Positions 42,900 through 53,820 of a stretch of DNA of 64,000 nt are shown here, in pieces (position 1 is the stretch's first letter; each line of letters opens with the position of its first letter). Made by a program: the position numbers and the translations under genes. Where the stretch lies: assembly GCA_029204225.1 (NCBI GenBank), contig CM055106.1:17184149-17248148 (forward strand), read 5' to 3'. This DNA comes from Diphasiastrum complanatum (lineage: Eukaryota > Streptophyta > Lycopodiopsida > Lycopodiales > Lycopodiaceae). The notes under the pieces were generated by a model that did no database searches, was not told where the DNA came from, and saw only the letters and a list, made by a program, of their open reading frames with translations.

Positions 42900-43716
42900 T
42901 GTGAGAAATTGGCAATTGGTATTTTTTATCATAGAAGTTTGTAAATGAATCTCACATGTGTGGAGGATGTTTCCACGTGTGGAGAATTGTAAAGTAAATC
43001 AAATTGTTTGATCTAGGGGTCTCATAGAATTTCATAGTCAAGCATTTAGGTGTAGGATGTTGATAGGGTCAAATTTGGCATAGATGGCAAATTATCCATT
43101 TCCACTTATAATGCCACTATTGAGCCAAAAAAAAAAGTAGGAGGCCAAACTCGTGCCAATTAGAGTGTAGACAAGTGTAATGCTTTTGTTTGATGAATTT
43201 TATGAGGTCCAATAGGATTTAGAGGTGGAACCATGAGTGATCCAATAGAATTTGAGGTTTGCTTGAAAATGGTCCAATAGAATTTAGAGGTGCATGGATC
43301 AATGGTCCAATAGGATTAAGAGGTGGCAAAGTGTGGTCCAATCATAGTTAAGCATAGTGGTAGCTCATGGATCTACTAGTATCATTGTACTCCTCATTTG
43401 GATCTACTTGATTTTGAGATTGAGTGGATTTTGAGTGTAAGTGATTTTCTAGCTTTCTCTCTCTACCCGAGAGCTATTGATGATTTTCTCTCTCTACCCA
43501 AGGAAAGCAGCTTGTTTTTACTTAGATTACTTTTGGAACACTTCCCACATGTGTGAGTGAGAGTTGTAAGTGATTGAATGCATGTAGTAGTGTGTTTTTG
43601 CCATAGAATCAAAGATAGATCTTGAATCTCAATCTAGTCTTGATCTTGGTGCATCTACACACCTTAGGAGATCACAAGTACATGTTGTGGACAGTCCACA
43701 TGTGTAAAATTAAACA
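42900..43716 (+). repeat. 5' LTR of A2 (817 bp)
   Basis: TGTGAGAAATTGGC ... AATTAAACA; aligns with the A1 3' LTR. Both G-box palindromes are decayed to CACATGTGT forms. Confidence 0.9.
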
Positions 43717-43729
43717 TGTTATTAGAGCC
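43717..43729 (+). promoter_or_regulatory. Decayed primer-binding site of A2
   Basis: TGTTATTAGAGCC, two changes from TGGTATCAGAGCC; priming would be weakened. Confidence 0.65.
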
Positions 43730-44464
43730 TACCTAAGGTTACCATGCATTTTGATCCATTTGAGTGAAAACTATTCATCAATCTTGAGCTAGAAATTGTC
43801 AAGATCCATTTTCCTAGCTATCTTGTGATCAAAAGAGATCAATAGGGCATTGATTGGGTTTGACCTGGTACTATATGGAATCAGGTGCTCAGACATGTGT
43901 GAGGAACATCCAATTTCAGTTTGGGAGTTCTCTTTCATGGTTGATCCAAAAATCTTGCTAGATAGCTTGTTTTAAAGCTATTTTTGTCTAGTTTCTGATG
44001 CAATTAGTTTCATTCCATTTGGTTGCACCAATCAAAAGTTATAAGCTTTTGAAGAGGGTTATTTAGGGCACCTAGACCTGGGTGGACACATTTGGTTTGG
44101 TCAAGGCATTGCTTGTTTGATCCAAAATCACAGTTGAATGCTTACCAATCTCATCTATATGTGATCTAGGCACTATTTTGAGATCTTAGCCATTTTGTTT
44201 CATGCAATATCAATGTATTTGAGTCAAATTTGGTTTCTTAGTGTATTTCACACGTGCTAAGAGTGTTTGATCCTAACTTTGCCCATACTCCATCATTTGA
44301 TGTGAAGTAGATCTAGTTTTGGAGAGATTGAAATAGTTAGTGAGAATCATCTCACAGTTTGTTGCAAGATCTTGCATAGGAGATGGTAGCACACCATTAT
44401 TGGATCCTATAGTGAGAGAGAAGCAACATTTTTTGTTCATCACTTTTATTTATCTCCACTTTAC

Positions 44465-47025
44465 ATGACTTCAATGAGTTCATACTTGTTGCAACCAAGT
44501 GAGAGATTATCTATTTCCAATTATTCAATATGGAAGTTGAGGATGGAGTCCATCTTGATACTCCAAGATGTGATGGACATTGTACTTGGGATTGAGGAGG
44601 AGCCTCAAGTCCTTCAAGAAGTACAAAAATACAAGAAGAGAGCTAGGAGGGCTCTCCACTACATTAAGATGAATGTCTCTAATGAGATATTGAGGGAGAT
44701 TGGTGATTGTTCTACATCCAAGGAAGCTTGGGATTGTCTCAAGTCCATCTATGAGGCTAAGAACACCTCTAAGCTCCTCACTCTTAGAAATCAAATCTTC
44801 CAAGGTAGTCAAAAGAGTGATGAGAGTGCATGTAATTATGTTTTGAGAGTCAAGGATATTCATAGGGAGCTTGCATGACTCAATCAATCAAAGTGAGCTA
44901 GTCCAAGTCATTCTCAATGGCTTGAGAGATGAATATGACAACCTTGTCCAATCCTATGCCATTAAGGAGGAGCTACCAAGTTTGGAGGCCCTTCAAAGTG
45001 TGCTTATTTCTGAAGAATCAAGACAAGAGTACAAACTCTTGAGGATGGACAAGTTATCACTCAATCATGATGATGGCAAAGTTCTATTTGCCAAGCACAA
45101 AGAGAGGAGTAAGAAGCAACATCATCACTTCTCTAATGACAAAGCTAAAGATGAAGATGGAGAGGAGGAGGATACCTCTCATGCTTCTAATTCAAATCTC
45201 AAGAAGAAGAAGATCAAGTGCTTTTTTTTGTGGCAAGAAAGGCCATTATGCCACCAATTGCTTCAAGAAGAAGAATCAACTCAATCAAGCCAACGTCACC
45301 AATGAGAAAGAAGACTATATTGCAAGTGATGGAGAAGGCTCTCTTATGGCATCAAGCTTCTCCTCTTCCACCTTCAACAAGTATCACTCATGGTATATTG
45401 ATAGTGGAGCATCTTCACATATGTGTGGCTCCAAGCACTTTTTTTCATCTATTTTGCCTTATGATGGAGTCAAGAAGACCATAGACTTTGCAAGTAAGCA
45501 TGAGTGCAATATTGGAGGAGTAGGGATTATTCCCTTGAAGCTTGCATCTTCTAAAGATCTCTTTCTCAACAATGTTATTTTTGTCCCAAAGCTTACAAAG
45601 AACATCTTAAGTGTTGGCCAGCTTCTTGATAGTGGCTTTGATGTCAATTTCAATATTGACAATTGTGTGATCAAGAAGAATGGTGAGATCCTTGCATATG
45701 GATCAAGATTTGAAGGCATCTACAAATTGCATCCAAGTGAGAGTGCAAACTCTCTTGATGTTTCTTATATGTCTAATATTTCAAAGGAGGATGATCACAC
45801 AAGATGCACATATCTTCTCTCTTCAAGTATTATGGTGTATGATTATTCCTTATTATTCAAAGCATATGTTGAGAAGAGATTGTCATTGAAGATCAAAGCT
45901 TTGAGGAGTATTGGAGCTCTTGAAGGAGTAGCACCATATGAAGTTTTATTCAAGATGAAGCCTAAGGTTGATCACCTTAGTGAACTTGGTAGTGCTTGCT
46001 TTGCACATATTCCCTTGGAAACAAGGAGGAAGGATGATCCAAGCTCATGGATCATGATTGGATACTCATCCATCAAGGAGGCCTTTAGTGTCTTTACACT
46101 CTCTATTTTAAAAGTGATTGTGAATAGAGATGTCATATTGCATGAAGATTCAATCTTGGAAGTGGCCGAGATCAAGGCTTCTCAAGAAGCATCACAAGTT
46201 ATCTTTTTTGAAGGTATTCAAGTTATGATGGGGCCAAGGTGTGAGGAGGAGTTTCTTCTTCATATAATTTCAAGAAGATCTTCAAGATGCATGGCCGAGT
46301 CTTTATGGCTCACCTTACATGGCAAAGAGGGGCATCTTTCATGTTGTAAAAACTACAACACATTCATATATGCTTCTCTTCCTTTGCTTGAAATGCTATC
46401 TTGCTTCATTGAATTTTTTGGATCTCAAAGTTCAAGAAAAGCTATACTAGTTTTGTATGATGCTTATGGTATGGACATGTTTCTTGTCATTATTGACTTA
46501 GATATGTTTCCAATATTTTTTGAAAGCAAGATATTGTATTGTCAAAAGTATGCTCTTCATAAGAACAAGATTGAGCTTGGTACTCACTTTTTTGAAAATC
46601 ATATTTTCACATGTTTTGAAGCAAATTGTAAACTCCTCTTGAGATTAAGTGAAGCATCCAAAGTGGACACTTACATCCTTGAGAGAGTAACTAGCCTAAA
46701 AAAGATCAAGTTAGTCTTTGATATCAAGATTAGATCCATCATGGGTATAGTTCATTGTATGTGGACTAGTCAAGCTAGAAAGCATAATCTTGATAATCAT
46801 CATTGTTTCACATCTTATGATCTTGGTCTCCATGATCCTTATAAGGCTTGGAAGCCTCATATTTTTCTAATTATGGTGCATCCATCATGCAAGTGGAACT
46901 TTCAAAGCAAAGATCATCATCAAGCATGGAGGACGCCCATGATCATAGTGGCATATTGGTGGAGCACTCTTCAAAGGCATTGGCAAGAGATCTCTAGCAA
47001 ACAGATCTTGTCATGGATATGGTGA
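44465..47025 (+). pseudogene. Copia A2 gag-protease with unrecognised tail
   Basis: Gag starts at ATG 44465 (MTSMSSYLLQPSERLS) and reads 137 codons to a TGA (44876). Gag continues in another frame (44871-45305). The zinc knuckle (CGKKGHYATNC) and protease (WYIDSGASSHMCG) are in a third frame, reached through a run of eight T at about 45222. From there one frame is open to 47025. The protease is followed by integrase scraps (LLFKAYVEK, then PLETRRKDDPSSW) and the ~270-residue tail shared with A1. There is no HHCC, DDE or YVDD. The gag shift and the T-run shift are both present in A1, so they predate the copies. Confidence 0.75.
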
Positions 47026-47148
47026 GGGTGCTGCTATGATGGATCCCTTGGCTGATCTTCACTTCTTATGCATACCAAAGGATCCACTCAAAAGGATTTA
47101 AAAATTTCTCAAGTGATCTAGTACCTTTCCAAGCTATTTTTTGAGGAG

Positions 47149-47621
47149 TGTGAGAAATTGGCAAAAATCTAGCTTGGTATTTTTTATGATAGAAGTTTGT
47201 AAGTGAATCTCACATGTGTGGAGGATGTTCTCACGTGTGGAGAATTTTCAAGTAAATCAAAATGTTTGATATAGGGGTCTCATACAATTTCATAGTCAAG
47301 CATTTAGGTGTAGGATGTTGATAGGGTCAAATTTGGCATAGATGGCAAATTATCCATTTCCACTTGTAATGCCACTATTGAGCCAAAAACAAAGTAGGAG
47401 GCCAAAATCGTGCCAATTAGAGTGTAGAAAAGTGTAATGCTTTTGTTTGATGAAGTTTAAGAGGTCCAATAGGATTTAGAGGTGCAACCACGAGTGGTCC
47501 AACAGAATTTAAGGTTTGCTTGAAAATGGTCCAATAGAATCTAGAGGTGCATGGATCAATGGTCCAATAGGATTAAGAGGTGGCAAAGTGTGGTCCAATC
47601 ATAGTTAAGCATAGTGGTAGC
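47149..47621 (+). repeat. 3' LTR of A2, right part missing
   Basis: Starts TGTGAGAAATTGGC after GAGGAG; matches the A LTR to 'catagtggtag' and then switches to minus-strand K RT sequence. Confidence 0.85.
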
Positions 47622-48026
47622 CTTTCCTTCATTACATTTGAAATATAAAAAAGGTTCATAAGCACTTAGTACAAAGCCAAGGGAATAGAGAAAATCATGC
47701 AACCTAGAGTACCAAGCACTAGGTGCTTGCTTCAAGCCATATAGGCTCTTCCTTAAGTAGCACACTTTTTGCTCCTCACCAACCTTGATGAAGCCCTCGA
47801 ATTGCATCATGTAGATTTCCTCTTCTAAGAAGCCATTCTAGAAAGCATTTGTCACATCCATTTGGTAGAGATCCCACTTGAACAAAGTAGCAATGCAAAT
47901 GATTAATCTAATAGTTACAAGCTTAGCTATATATGGGTGCAAATGTCTCTTCATAATCCAATCCTTTTACTTGAAGAAATCCTTTAGCAACAAGCCTAGC
48001 CTTGTACTTACTAATAGATCCATCTT
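47622..48026 (-). pseudogene. Copia K, N-terminal RT
   Basis: Minus strand: a relic of the RT start (48026 to about 47880), then the palm (MDVTNAF with a stop, NGFLEEEIYM) and SLYGLKQAPSAWYSRLHDFL. It is cut off after YFKCNEGKA, where A2 intervenes. The first part has stops. Confidence 0.75.
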
Positions 48027-48621
48027 AGAAGGAACCTTCGCCAATTCCACCCTAGTTTTATCTAAGTCAGATTCATTGTCTGAGACTTCTGCAAAGGTTA
48101 TTTCCTCCAAATTTGTCAAAAAAAGCCTAATCATAGATTTTTACCCAAAATAACACTGATAAACCTTCACCGAATTAACCTTCGCCCATGAAATATTCGC
48201 CAGTTCTATTTTTACATTAGGGGAAAGATGGGCTCAAAATGGGCCTTTTAATAAATTTCACTATAGAAAGAGGTTACGTAGAGAGAGAATGAAAACCGCT
48301 AACTTCTGGTCTCCATTTTTCGAGTTTTCGGCCTTGCCCAACGTTTAACTAGTATGGTTAACTTCATACAATAGTCAGTTAAGCATGAGATGTAATAACT
48401 TCTCTTCGCGCTCATTCCAAAATTTGGGACTAGAGCTTTAAGACTGAAAATCTTGGTGTGCTCAATGCAAAAACTGAAGCAGGAGACGCAGAACTTTTGA
48501 AATCACTGTATGCTTATAGTTAAATATGAGGGAGGATGATTTTTCAATGCGACATAAACATTACAAAAGTAAGGAATGCTAGATCTATTCATATTGATTT
48601 ACTGTAGTTTGATTCATTTAC
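48027..48621. other. Intergenic DNA, no gene recognised
   Basis: Contains repeated short words 'aaccttcgcc' and 'accttcaccgaa' at 48030-48200, then unique-looking sequence. No coding signal. Confidence 0.45.
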
Positions 48622-50269
48622 ATGATTGTAGCTTTAACAATGGCAATGTTCCATTTGCATGTTGCTCTTCCGATGGAATGCACTCCAATTATTAAGAAAA
48701 ATACGAAAGTTGTAGAGAATGTTGTTGCAATAGTTAGAGAGTTGAGAATGAATAATCATATGAATATAGATTTGTGGGTGGATGGATCAACTTATCCTAC
48801 TGATCCAGCTACCAATTTGTGTCCAGATTTTAAGTCCGTAACTCATCTTATCAAATATGTATGTGAAGGAAATAGCGGATTACTTGCATATTGTCGAAGG
48901 TTGCGTGATATTGGAATGCATAGCATATCTTGTCTTAATCAACAATTATAGTTTTCTAATCAACAATTGCAAAGTGCAAATCAGCAATTGCTTCATTATG
49001 TGCAACACACTAGTGCTGAAAACAATGCACTCAAGAATGCTATGTCAGAGTTGAATGTTATTGTCACTACTCTTCGGGGATCAAATCAAGAAATGTTAGA
49101 ATCCATGGAAAAGTTGCGATCTGAGAGTTTAAAATCTGCTGTTGATATAAAGATTATCAATAAGTCAATGATGAAGAGAAAAAGAAAGAGAGTACCGATG
49201 AAGAATATTGATGACTTATCTACACATGGCGGCAATCTAAAAAAAAGAATCTGAGCATTCAAGTATGTTGTCATGTAAACTGTTTATTTGATTTGTATAT
49301 GTCATTTAAGTTTGATTTGCACTTGATAACATGGATTATTTATTTATTAAACATAATTTGAGTTTCATATGTTTGTTGCAGATCATGTTTGGTGGCAAAG
49401 AACTATTTAACAAATCGTTCATGCATTGGATCGTCTTTAAGTCATGTTTTACCAAGAAAGTCAACAAAGGAATGATAAAAATGCTCGGTTTGAAAAAATG
49501 AAAAATGAAATTGTAGAGACTGTTTTGATTAAGGTTCAATCATACTTGGATGCGAATGTGATACAAGGTGCATGTGATGTATCTGGAATTAGCAAAAATG
49601 CTTATTCTACTTTTTTTAGAATAGTTAAAGAAACTTTTTTCCAAGTGATGGTGAAGAAAATTTATCTTCCGCATCCATATCGGGTAAGATTAGCTAGAAA
49701 TTTTTATGATGATAGAATGTTCAAAGTAGTTGGCCCACCACTTTATATAACTGAATTATACAAATCGGAATATGGTGAGCTCAATTACAACGATTGCAAT
49801 AATATTTTCCTTGATATTGAAAATGTTCTTAAATACATTATTCGATTCTATAAACTAGACGAACATCAAGTAAATGGAAAGATCATTATTGTAATAAAAT
49901 TGGATGAATCTGCAATCATCAAGGGTCAGAAGTTGGAACGAGTGAGTGTCACTTTGATGAACAAAATTTCATATACAAAGTGATTGAACGTTTAGTGTTC
50001 AATCGGAAAATCACATATGGTGGTTGGCGGCATTCCAGGTATAGATTTCTATTTTCATTTAGAATATCTTTATTAACAATTCATACCTTGCCAGTTTTTA
50101 TTGGCATGTCATGCATTACTTGTTTCTCTACAGGTCTTGAAAGAGGACCATAAAATAATTTCATGAATATTTTCAAGAATAAATTATGGCGAGATTATAA
50201 GGAGACATTTGGAGGGTGAGAAATTTACAGTCGAAAACCATGGAAGTTTTCAAATTCAATGGCACCTTG
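48622..50269 (+). pseudogene. Unrecognised gene-like ORF L, cut by B2
   Basis: Exon-like part 1 (48622-49254) is one frame with a single TAG at 48949. It encodes 210 residues with Gln/Asn-rich coiled coil (SNQQLQSANQQLLHYVQ) and a basic end (KRKRKR), a possible nuclear signal. Part 2 (49444-49983, ATG) encodes about 180 residues including YGELNYNDCNNIF and VNGKIIIVIKLDESAII. A third scrap (about 50128-50269) reads EGEKFTVENHGSFQIQWHLV and is interrupted by the B2 LTR. The last parts recall multi-copy eukaryotic transposon-associated proteins in which a conserved Asp follows a beta strand, but I cannot name the family. Introns are not settled. Confidence 0.4.
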
Positions 50270-50953
50270 TGTGAAGAATTGCCAAAAATTGGCAAATCTA
50301 GCTTGATCAAAAACCATGTAGAATAGTGTAAATTGTGTACACAAGTGGGTCCCACACATGTGAGGCCATGATGCCACATGGGAAACCCATCCTAATGTAG
50401 GTTAGGTCAAGTCAAGAGAGTTGGTCATGTCTATTTGGTGGTCATCCCTACTTTATAGGACCTACACCTAAGTTTAAGGTGAAAATTTGACCAACTAGCT
50501 ACTTACCAAGCATAACTCTAGGAAATAGACTAGGGTTTCATTTTAGGTCAAGGAGAGTGAGTTAACTTCCTTATTACATGCTGGAAATCCACCTAACTTC
50601 AAGAAGGAAGTCGAATTTGCCATGTATTCCAAGCTCCCATAGTGAGAAGATAGATTATTTTTTGGAGCTCATTGGTAATCTCAAGCTAGTTTTGTGATCC
50701 AAATGAAACCAGATCAATTTCTACTTGTTTCTCAAGTTGAAGGCCATACTACAGCCTGTAGTACACACGTGTGGGCTCAGATTTCAATGTTGATCAAGTC
50801 TTTTGATTGTTAATGCATGTTGTTTGTCAAATTGCCAATCTAGATCAACTTTTTTTGTGTCTACTTTTTTGATAGATTGTTAAGCAAGCATCCAATCACT
50901 CTTGTGGATCTTTTGTAGATCCATTTATGGTCCTAAAGTACAGTACTTTCACA
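50270..50953 (+). repeat. 5' LTR of B2 (684 bp)
   Basis: TGTGAAGAATTGCC ... ACTTTCACA. Full left end, unlike B1. Carries CACACGTGTG at 50764. Confidence 0.9.
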
Positions 50954-50966
50954 TGGTAACAGAGCC
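50954..50966 (+). promoter_or_regulatory. Primer-binding site of B2
   Basis: TGGTAACAGAGCC, one change from the tRNA-iMet site. Confidence 0.8.
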
Positions 50967-51743
50967 AAGTACAAGAGCATAGGCCATTGATCTAATGCAA
51001 ATCCATTTTTAGCAAGTTTTGGTGCTAAAAACTAGTATTGAGAGAGCAAGCTAGAATCTTGATTTTGGTGAGGAGATTTGATCCCAAACTTGGTAGGGGT
51101 CCAAATCCATACTATCCACATGTGTGGGCACCTCTGAACCTGCATTCAATGCATGATATTCATTTGATCCAAAGAAATTCAATTTGTGAGCTTTTGATGT
51201 AATTTTTGGTGAAAATCTTAGCATAAGCTACCAAGATTGAGTGCCATTGATTGTGACTTAGGGTCATGAGATCTAATTAATCTAGGCTGAAATAAAGTCC
51301 TCTAAACTTGTTTTACAGGTCTTGAAAGTACATCAAAAAGTGTGAAAGAGATTAAGTCATTTTTTTGTCCAAAAATAGCCAAAATTGGCAAGATTTGATT
51401 GTAAGTAGATTTCACATTATCTTATCTTCATTCCAACTTTGTGAGGGAGTGCTAGAACTATTATAAGTCCATGTGTTGGATTAGAAATCTAATTTGTGTG
51501 AAACACTACAAAAGAGAGACCTTAGTGAGTTTCTAGAGACAATCAAATCCATTTCTTGGCAAGATTTGTTTGAAAGTAGTTTTTACTTCATCTTATTTTC
51601 ATTCCAGCTTTGTGAGGGAGTGATAGAACTAAGTCCATTTGTTGGATTAGAAATCAAATTTGAGTGAAACACTGCAAGTGTGAGACCTTTGTGAGTTTCA
51701 GGTCAATCAAATCTATTTCTTGTTTGTGGAAGTCACTAATAAA

Positions 51744-52619
51744 ATGGGATCTGCTGGAGCATACCTTCTAGAAGCTAGTGAGAGATTGAATTCTAAAAAT
51801 TATGCTATTTGGAAGGTTAGGATGGAGTCACTCTTGGTGCTTCAAGACCTTTTTGAGTTCTTGATTGACGATGAAGATGAACCTCTAGGTGCACAGGAGT
51901 TAGCTAGATACAAGAAGAGATCTAGGCTTGCACTTCGTTGTGTGAAGATGAATGTGAGCAATGATTTTTTGAGAGAAGTATCAGCTTGTACCAATGCTAA
52001 AGAGGCTTGGGAGTCTTTAAAATCAATCTATGAGTCTAGCAACACTTCTAGAGTTCTTATGCTTAGAAATCAAATTTTGCAAAGCATGAGGAGAAGTGAG
52101 GAGAGTGCACAGGATTATGTACTCAGAATCAAGTCTCTAGATAGGGAGTTGGCTTCCATTGGAGAGAAGATTCATGATGGAGAGCTTGTACAAATTATTC
52201 TTAATGGTCTAGGAGATGACTTTGCAAATTTGGTCCAAAGTTTTGCCATCCAAGACACTTTGCCAACTATAGAAAAACTTCATAGTGTATTAGTGGCTGA
52301 AGAGTGTAGGATGCTCCATGCAAAATCTAGGATGAGTTCCTTGTCTTTGCAGGATGGTGATGAAAAAGCCAATTTCTCATTCAAGGGCAAAAAGAAGACC
52401 AATGGAAAGAAGAAGCATCCAAAAGAGGCCAAAGAAGAGGATGATGCATCAAGCTCAAAGGACAAGTCAAAGCAAAAATGCTTCTTTTGTGGAAAGAAGG
52501 GGCATTATGCATCTGAATGCTACAAGAGGCTAAGAGCACAATTGGAGGAGGACAAACAAGGAAACCTTGCAGAGGAGGAGGAGGATGAAGTAGATGTATT
52601 CTTGATGGCATCTACATCC
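51744..52619 (+). pseudogene. Copia B2 gag, truncated by the F insertion
   Basis: ATG 51744 (MGSAGAYLLEASERL). 292 gag codons without a stop, closely matching B1, with an intact zinc knuckle (CFFCGKKGHYASEC, the His that B1 lost). The frame runs into the F LTR and stops after Cys at 52625. The protease (expected next: a Ser/Thr-rich linker, then WWIDSG) is on the far side of F. This copy could have been functional before interruption. Confidence 0.8.
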
Positions 52620-53124
52620 TGTTAAAAATTCACAATTCTAGCTTGACTAGTTTTGGTCATATGACTTGTAAATAGTTAGATGGTCATGATGTGGCTTGTC
52701 ACACGTGCCAAATAGCATAGGATTCCATTCATAAGGATGTTCTCAAGTAGACCTAAGTGTTAGAACCTTTGGAATGAGTCCAAATTATGCTTAGATACAA
52801 GGGAGAAAAAATAGGAGCTATTTTTGGTAATTTTTGCATTGTTGAGGGATCTCCAAGATTCCAACCCTAACTTGGTAGGGATGAAAGATCCACCAAAATT
52901 AGCATTAGGGATAGGTTTAGGGCTACTCATACCTGCCCAAAACCGTGATGGATCATGTATATATAGGTGATGATATCTCACCAAAATCAATCAAGAAATT
53001 TCATGTTTTTTCTCTCATAATGGTGCAATTGCTCTCTATGTTCATAATTGTTTGAGTACTTGTGATTACTAATGATTATAGGATTGAATGTAGGTCTGGT
53101 GTACAGTACTCAGACTGTGGGAGG
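52620..53124 (+). repeat. 5' LTR of F, left part (505 bp)
   Basis: Starts TGTTAAAAATTCAC in the B2 gag. Contains the LTR TATA box (52958-52965). Broken after 'gtgggagg' by E. Confidence 0.9.
52958..52965 (+). promoter_or_regulatory. TATA box of the F LTR
   Basis: TATATATA in 'catgtatatatagg'. Transcription from here would run straight into E in antisense. The E LTRs carry the same box on the minus strand (near 53465 and 58935). Confidence 0.6.
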
Positions 53125-53806
53125 TGTAAAAATTACAGCAAATAAGGATCCTAAAACACTTGAAATGATGAGGGAAACAATAGATTATGATTTCATAAGA
53201 TTAGCACAAGTTGAACCATCGAAATCCATCAAAAATCTATGCTTGAACCTCACTAAATGGCCCAAATCCTTGAAGAAGGCTTCACACGTGTGAAAGTACG
53301 GCCTCCCACAGTCTGAGTACTGTACACCAGACCTACATTCAATCCTATAATCATTAGTAATCACAAGTACTCAAACAATTATGAACATAGAGAGCAATTG
53401 CACCATTATGAGAGAAAAAACATGAAATTGCTTGATTGATTTTGGTGAGATATCATCACCTATATATACATGATCCATCACGGTTTTGGGCAGGTATGAG
53501 TAGCCCTAAACCTATCCCTAATGCTAATTTTGGTGGATCTTTCATCCCTACCAAGTTAGGGTTGGAATCTTGGAGATCCCTCAACAATGCAAAAATTACC
53601 AAAAATAGCTCCTATTTTTTCTCCCTTGTATCTAAGCATAATTTGGACTCATTCCAAAGGTTCTAACACTTAGGTCTACTTGAGAACATCCTTATGAATG
53701 GAATCCTATGCTATTTGGCACGTGTGACAAGCCACATCATGACCATCTAACTATTTACAAGTCATATGACCAAAACTAGTCAAGCTAGAATTGTGAATTT
53801 TTAACA
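53125..53806 (-). repeat. 3' LTR of E (682 bp)
   Basis: Minus strand: TGTTAAAAATTCAC (53806) to ...AATTTTTACA (53125). CACACGTGTG at 53283. Preceded on the minus strand by GAGGAGGAG (53815-53807), the polypurine tract. Confidence 0.92.
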
Positions 53807-53820
53807 CTCCTCCTCACTAT

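Larger units (their letters stand above)
42900..47621 (+). mobile_element. Copia element A2, inserted in K, non-autonomous
   Basis: Full 5' LTR, decayed primer site, leader, gag-protease with tail and the first 473 bp of the 3' LTR. It separates the two halves of the minus-strand K element. About 80 residues of K RT between the halves are missing, so the right side also suffered a deletion that removed the end of the A2 3' LTR. Confidence 0.85.
50270..52619 (+). mobile_element. Copia element B2, 5' part
   Basis: Inserted in ORF L. Complete 5' LTR, primer site, leader and gag up to 52619, where element F is inserted. The rest of B2 must lie beyond the window. The left flank is CCTTG. Confidence 0.85.
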
